Shown: in pieces, positions 58,681 to 64,000 of the stretch
Layout: every line of letters starts with the position of its first letter
Position numbering within the stretch: position 1 is the first letter of the stretch
Source of the DNA: Megaustenia siamemsis
Lineage: Eukaryota; Mollusca; Gastropoda; Stylommatophora; Ariophantidae
Direction: 5' to 3'
Assembly: GCA_032433765.1 (NCBI GenBank)
Contig: JAVIAB010000051.1
Location: 50,313,030-50,377,029 of the forward strand
DNA: 64,000 bases
Notes under the pieces: generated by a model
Told to the model about the DNA's origin: nothing
The model's database searches: none
What the model saw: only the letters and a program-made list of their open reading frames with translations
Made by a program: the position numbers and the translations under genes

Positions 58681-59489
58681 TTAGCTGTTTTTACTGTTTA
58701 CATTTTGCATCAATATAATTCAACGTATTTCAATGTGAGAAAATACCACAAGCTTGCCCATGGTTTTTAAGATTTTAATTTAATCAAACATTTCCCAATA
58801 ATTCTTCGCCATGAACACTTGAATAGCAGGGTCTTTCATCGTATGGGGCGACGCCCGGATCCTCGACCATTCCACCCCGAAACCTTACCCAGAGAGTACG
58901 TCCTAACTAATCAACGCAGATAAGTAACCCCAAACCTCTGTTGTTTCCTAGGTAGAATCGGCGTCAACAGGAAATAAATATGAAGACTCCATTAGCTTTT
59001 CTCTATGAAGACGTAACGTATCTGCCTAATTGGTACGTAGTAATGACAATAGGACACGCGTACACTATAACAGTGTAGTTTATTATTACTAAGGCTCGAA
59101 TTTTTATGACATGTCATATTTTTTCCTGACATATAATTTTCAATTCCAAGTTAATGTCTATTTGTTCCATGCCTTTCTGAACATTCTGATCTTGTTTTTA
59201 TTGGTCAAATAAATAACATATTGACCATAATTTTGAATTTAGTATATTTTTTTCCACTGAGGGGATAAATGCATTTTTTGTTACATTTATTCATATTGTT
59301 GTCATTTTAAGTACAATAAAAGTTTCATTTAGACCGATGTTTCCCAACCGAGGACCATATGACACCCGATGAGCCATAGGATTTCTCAAGGAGACCACTG
59401 GTAAAAAAGAAACATCGTAAATAGGGTCCGCGGCACCAGACTGGGGGGACCACGGCACAAGATCAAATGGCTATACACAGGGACGGAGA
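58681..59489. other. Unassigned stretch
   Basis: A segment near 59335-59460 starting tttcccaaccgaggaccata resembles the ends of non-autonomous hAT-type elements, but partner ends were not found. Confidence 0.35.
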
Positions 59490-59912
59490 TGTCTGTTGAA
59501 TAAAATGCCAGCCAAATCCATCCTCAAGGGTCAGTTCCATGAAAAATGGAAACGGGAACACCCAAAGCATAACGAGAGTGACGGATACCACCAACTATCA
59601 AGGAGGGATCAAGTCAACACACTTCATCTACGCACAGGCCACAATAGAATGAGAAATCACATGTTCACCAAATTCAAAAAAAGAACTACCAGCCTATGCA
59701 ACTGTACACTGGACAATATAACTACAAAACATGTTCGACAGGATTGCCCCCAGTACACAGACCTGAGAAGAACAATGTGGTCCACGCCCACCTCCCTGGA
59801 GGAGAAAATATATGGTGCAATCGATTCGCTTAAACAGACAGCTAACTTCATGAGAGAGTCTGGAATCCTACTCTGATTGAGTCTTGATCGCAGAGAGAGA
59901 GAGAGAGAGAGG
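59490..59912 (+). mobile_element. LINE with RNase H region: C-terminus and (GA)n tail
   Basis: Open frame of about 126 codons: NKMPAKSILKGQFHEKWKRE, YHQLSRRDQVNTLHLRTGHN, RMRNHMFTKFKK, CNCTLDNITTKHVRQDCPQY, LRRTMWSTPTSLEEKIYG, FMRESGILL, stop at 59874-59876. The L-R-TGH-x-R and C-C-x(n)-H-x-x-x-x-C-P-x-Y pattern is the zinc-knuckle-like tail following RNase H in I/Jockey/CR1-type elements. The non-coding end ttgagtcttgatcgcag plus (GA)n is shared with the Rep-GA retroposons. The rest of the element is missing. Confidence 0.88.
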
Positions 59913-60783
59913 GAGAATAAAATGCCCACAAACAACTTTATCAACTCATCTAATTGTTTCATTAGTGGCGCCTATAAAAGAAGTTAACGTCATAATTATT
60001 TGAAGAACTTCAAAAGTGACCATCCTCGATTGACATTTCGTCTTTGATGTCTGCGGCAGCATTAATTTACCTTTCCCACTTCTCTTTCTTCTCCCACCCA
60101 TTCGTTTACTACCTTTCCTAACCGTTCTCTTCTCTATAATCTTATGCGAGGCGTGTTGACGGACTTTACAGCAGTATCAAATAGACTTACAAGTTTGCCA
60201 ACTAATGTATTAAAGAACGAAACTTTTCTCAGTCTTTTCGCGGTGCCTGCATTTAATTTCTTATAATCGTAAAAATCGATCGTGATTGGCATATCCTTTT
60301 TTTGTGAGTATATGCATAAATATATAGTATTAGAGTAGGAAAAAAAGAAAATGTATTCATCGCATTATGCTACACCTAAAATATATAGATAAGTACATAC
60401 GATTTGCAATAGCATAATTTTTCATATCTCTTTGTTTGGGAAGGTTACAGAGTTGTTTAATTAATGAAAAGTGATTTTTATAATTTTGCAACTGCAAGCA
60501 TTAGAATTTGTCTCCATTAAAAATTTTTTTTTCTAATCCCACTATATAATTTACTGAGTACACCTTAATGACCATCTTGACAAAGAAGAAATGTCGACAA
60601 GACTCAATCGAGTACCTTGATCCCATCACTGTAAGACCACACAAAACCTTGTGCTTAATTTGCGCTATTAAACTTTCCAATGTAAGTATGCGACCATGTA
60701 AGTGCCACTATGAACATTTGTAACCGTCCCACATGGTAAAAAGAACAAACTATCGGAATATTTATGCACGTGACTATACATTT
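59913..60783. other. Unassigned AT-rich stretch
   Basis: No feature recognised. Confidence 0.45.
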
Positions 60784-61118
60784 TCTCTCTCTCTCTCTCT
60801 GCGATCAGGACTCAATCAGAGTAGGATTCCAGACTCTCACATGAAGACTGGTGTCTGTTTAAGTGAATTAACATCATAATTAGAGTCTGTTAGATCCACT
60901 CTGATTGAATACCTGTTAAAACGTTGCAATGTATTCTGCGCCAGTGGCCCAGTGCATCCGATTTCAGCCAGCATTTTGTTCAGGTTTTCTTTTATTGTCC
61001 CCAATCTTCCAGCAGATTGTCTTTTCTGTAGGGGAATTCTGCCCTTAGATGGTCTGCCCTCCCAGGTTTACGAGCACCATCCGCCCGAGTCACTAGAGGT
61101 GACTAACACAGACATGCA
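60784..61118 (-). mobile_element. Rep-GA retroposon, truncated copy 3
   Basis: From (CT)n at 60784-60800 through gcgatcaggactcaatcaga, tagatccactctgattgaat and gccagtggcccagtgcatcc to cactagaggtgactaacaca. It ends where the tandem repeat starts. About 335 bp of the 1-kb unit. Confidence 0.88.
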
Positions 61119-61893
61119 CACACAAAGATATGAGATGTGACTAACACAGAATTGCACACAGTGATACGAGGCATGACTAACACTGACACACATCAAGATA
61201 TGAGATGTGACCAACACAGACACACACACTAAGAAATGAGATATGACTAACACAGATACACACACTAAGATATGAGATATGACTAAACACAGTCATGCAC
61301 ACACAAATATAAAGATAGGAGATGTGACTAACATAGACGTGCACACACAAATATATGTGATATGACTAAACACAAACACACAAAGATATGAGATATGACT
61401 AACATACACAAGCACACACAAAGGTATGAGATGTGACTAGCATAGACATGCTCACAAAGATATGAGATATGACTAACACAGACATGCACGCACAAAGATA
61501 TGGTACATGACTAAGACAGATACACACTAAGATATGAGATATGACTAAACACAGACACACACGAAGATATGAGACATGATTAACACGGACACACACCAAA
61601 AAAATGAGATATGACTAACATGACAAACACCAAGATATTAGTCATGGGCAGCACACACACACAAGCTAAGATATGATCCATGGCTAGCAAAGAAACACAT
61701 TAAGATATGAGCCATGGCTTCACGGCAACACACCAAGATATGAACCATGACTAGCACAGAAATACATCAAAATATGTGCCATGGCTAACACGGATATACC
61801 CTAACATATGAACCATGGCCAGCACATACACCCACCAACATATCAGCCATGGCCAGCACATACACCCACCAAGATATGAGCTACGACTAACAT
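61098..61893. repeat. Minisatellite apparently derived from Rep-GA
   Basis: Irregular ~37-50 bp units on the theme gatatgagatatgactaaca plus cagacacacaca. The first unit is continuous with the Rep-GA sequence (gtgactaacacagacatgca), so the array seems to have grown from it. Units diverge steadily to the right (gagccatggctagcac). Confidence 0.92.
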
Positions 61894-62444
61894 ATACACT
61901 TGGTAACTTCCACTAAAGTTTGCCTGAGGTTCTTGGTAAAGTTTCTACTGACGACCACGAAGATCCAAAAATGGCAGGCATGGTGGGCGTGACCGACGTG
62001 CAGGAAGATCATCCGGAAAAGACCTTCAGAGAATGTCAATTTAATGTCCCTTGAATCTTGAGTCCGCTTATGATAGTACAGTCTGGCCACGTGGCTGGGT
62101 GCGTTCATGATGCTGTAAGACAGAGACAAGGCAAAGAACAGCCTAGCCACACGAACCTGGGCGCTAGCTCGCACTGAACTCCACCTAGGATCGTTGATCG
62201 TTTTCAGCTCGGAAACATTCAGAATCGGCAGGCCACTGAGCTTCTTCCACCGGGACTTGTGTATGATGGACAGAACGATCGTGAAGAGCATGATAGTAAT
62301 GGCGATCAGCGGTAGTAGCAACGTTACTACCAAGTCAAAGTAGGTTATTATGTGCAAGAACATTAGCCGTGGACTTGGCAAACATTTCTCAAGACCTATC
62401 TCATTTGGCGTTACCTCAGCAGCAACAGCAGTAGCTGTTATTCG
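61887..62444 (-). CDS. Class A G-protein-coupled receptor, C-terminal half (TM5-TM7)
   Basis: Frame open from 62444 (after TAG) to a stop at 61887-61889; no good start, so it is an exon or truncated gene. It begins with EKCLPSPRLMF, matching the extracellular-loop-2 Cys region. TM5 follows (YFDLVVTLLLPLIAITIMLF), then intracellular loop 3 with basic residues (HKSRWKKL). TM6 is RVARLFFALSLSYSIMNAPS + HVARLYY, in which the NAPSH motif matches the NLPSH of invertebrate peptide and orphan receptors. TM7 (MIFLHVGHAHHACHFWIFVV) leads into SRNFTKNLRQTL, with HFWIF where NPxxY is usual. TM1-TM4 are absent: a Rep-GA copy lies ~100 bp upstream, and the short C-tail runs into the minisatellite. It could be a last exon with intact function or a gene broken on both sides. 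Confidence 0.7.
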   Translation of the reverse strand, partial: RITATAVAAEVTPNEIGLEKCLPSPRLMFLHIITYFDLVVTLLLPLIAITIMLFTIVLSIIHKSRWKKLSGLPILNVSELKTINDPRWSSVRASAQVRVARLFFALSLSYSIMNAPSHVARLYYHKRTQDSRDIKLTFSEGLFRMIFLHVGHAHHACHFWIFVVVSRNFTKNLRQTLVEVTKCIC

Positions 62445-62549
62445 CTATTATCAAGGTTATTTACTAATTTGGTTCATTTAGAATGAACGAAATTCTGCAA
62501 ATTCAGATGGACGAAATTCTGCAAATTTATGTCTTAGCCGTTGGGCTTT

Positions 62550-63553
62550 GTTCTCCAATATGGCAGATCTTGTCCACGTCCTCTCGATCGCTGCAGAAAG
62601 TGCATCCAGGGTCTGATTAATTTCGGTTCTCCGTTGCACTTTTCTGCGTTAAGGTCAAAATGATGATATACTTAATACATCTGTGCCGCTAAAGCGAGGC
62701 CGTAGGCTGACAACAGTCCGTTTTTGACAAATCAAGTGTTGTGAATGAGACCTTCCACCGTCTAGACTTGATCTGCACATTACGTCACATTGGTGCTGTT
62801 CGTGACCGTTGTTGGAATTCCTTGACGCAGGTTCTTTCCATGTTACTCATTGATGTGGACTGCTTCGTCAGCCACAGTTTTGTCTCTTTGGGGAGTTTGC
62901 TTCGTGTTTTGTTCGTCGTAGGCTACTTACACTAGAGAAATAAGAAATCTAAAGGGAGCGAGATTGTGTGTTCGATATTGTTGTGTGCTACATCATCGTA
63001 ATGGTTCCCTAGATCGGCCGTGCTCTAGTCTTGCGGTCTGCTGTTTGATGTGCGACGGGGATAGTTTGACGACTAACTGTGTGTCTGTATGTTCGGGTTT
63101 GGAGTCGGCAACGATGACCTAACATCATTACCGGTATGTGGGAATGGGCGGCGGGAGCAGTTGAAGGCTATGCATGAAAAGTGTTCCTTGTTGCAGTTTG
63201 TTTCCTCATATTCCAAGTGGCATGTCTGTGTTAGTCACCTCTAGTGACTCGGGCAGTTGGTGCTCGTAAACCTGGGAGGGCCGACCATCTAAGGGCAGAA
63301 TCCCCCTACCGAAAAGACCAGCTGCTGCCTTGTAGGAAGATTGGGGACAATCAAAGACTAAGGAAAGCAAACATGAATAAAATGCTGGCTGAAATCGGAT
63401 GCACTTGGCCACTGGCGCAGAACACAGTGTAACGTTTTAGGTATTCATGTAGAGTGGATTTAACAGTCTTAAACAGACAGCTGTCTTCGTGTGGGAGTCT
63501 GGAGTCCTACGCTGATTGAGTCCTGATCGCAGAGAGAGAGAGAGAGAGAGAGA
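62550..63553 (+). mobile_element. Rep-GA retroposon, near-complete copy 4
   Basis: Inverse-orientation partner of 4964-6006, similar throughout with scattered indels. It includes the hairpin near its 5' end (ctgcagaaagtgcat ... gcacttttctgcg), the central tagacttgatctgcacatta segment, ggcagttggtgctcgtaaac, and the end tgattgagtcctgatcgcag followed by (GA)n at about 63530-63553. No shared long ORF with the other copy, so non-coding. Confidence 0.75.
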
Positions 63554-63852
63554 AACGCAAACAAGCGCCCATCTTCACTATACATTTTGATGCTAGACTT
63601 AGAGTGACAAAATCCATTAAATGTTCGATCAGAAATGTACAAATTTAAATGATACAGGTTCAATCGCTCCTTATAAAATATTTTAAAAAATATTATATCG
63701 AAAGAAGATACACCATGCACAAAAATAGAGGAATCTTTGATTTAGCCAGATGAATCTATTGTTTTACAATCGTCATATTTTAAGTAGACATTTCTATGTA
63801 ATTGTTTTGCGTATATATATATATCTTCTTTATCTTCTTCCTCTTTCCTTCC

Positions 63853-64000
63853 TCATCTGCCTTTCAGCGTCGAGGGGAGATATAATTTGCGGTCTTTTGC
63901 TCTTCTGTTCGCCTCTGCTGCTGTTATGTTTCCTAGTGCTTCTAATATTCCATCGACCCATCTTTTACGTGGTCGACCCTTGGGTCTGGTGTTCTCACAA
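63853..64000 (-). mobile_element. LINE C-terminus of another family, cut by window edge
   Basis: Minus strand open from the window end to TGA at 63853-63855: NTRPKGRPRKRWVDGILEAL, GNITAAEANRRAKDRKLYL, PSTLKGR. RPRKRW and the A-x-DR-x-x-Y/W ending are typical of LINE ORF2 C-termini, with a terminal LKGR unlike LINE-A to LINE-D. The tail after the stop is rich in GAAGA/GATAAAGAAG, then (AT)n. Confidence 0.8.

Overview
The window looks like a gene-poor, repeat-dense stretch of an animal nuclear genome, most likely a mollusc and plausibly a gastropod. The signs are high A+T, no operon structure or ribosome-binding sites, many 5'-truncated non-LTR retrotransposons, tRNA-derived SINEs with target-site duplications, DNA transposons, a class A GPCR exon, and very large micro- and minisatellites. 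The phylum is an inference from the style of the repeats; nothing here fixes the species.

Layout. 1-6 kb: fragments of four LINE families (called LINE-A to LINE-D here), then a ~1 kb non-coding retroposon ending in (CT)n. 6-17 kb: mostly AT-rich sequence holding a SINE with a 15-bp duplication, LINE stubs and a first SINE-1. 17-25 kb: LINE-B nested in LINE-A with a visible duplication, an ~800-bp pentanucleotide array itself holding a LINE stub, a 312-bp near-perfect palindrome, a piggyBac-type MITE, a 57-bp minisatellite, SINEs and a 650-bp GTA-type array. 25-31 kb: decayed LINE RNase H and hAT remnants and a LINE endonuclease start. 31-36 kb: a 47/53-bp minisatellite split by a 1-kb LINE-B insertion, and a 28-bp minisatellite. 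38-41 kb: a 3.2-kb 54-bp minisatellite. 42-48 kb: SINEs, a LINE-D copy split by a structurally complete Tc1/mariner-group transposon, and the longest LINE-B copy. 48-50 kb: a 1.75-kb 21-bp minisatellite. 50-59 kb: SINEs, a 60-bp minisatellite, unidentified ORFs and a broken DDE transposase. 59-64 kb: an RNase H LINE end, two more copies of the ~1 kb retroposon, a minisatellite apparently grown from one of them, the C-terminal half of a GPCR, and a LINE end cut by the window edge.

Only two reading frames look like intact protein: the mariner-group transposase at 43947-44993 (minus) and the GPCR half at 61887-62444 (minus). Almost everything else is mobile-element debris. Two patterns recur. 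New insertions land in older repeats with readable target-site duplications, giving a relative chronology. And simple repeats often sit exactly at retroelement 3' tails, as if seeded there. LINE and SINE family letters are local labels; no database was searched.
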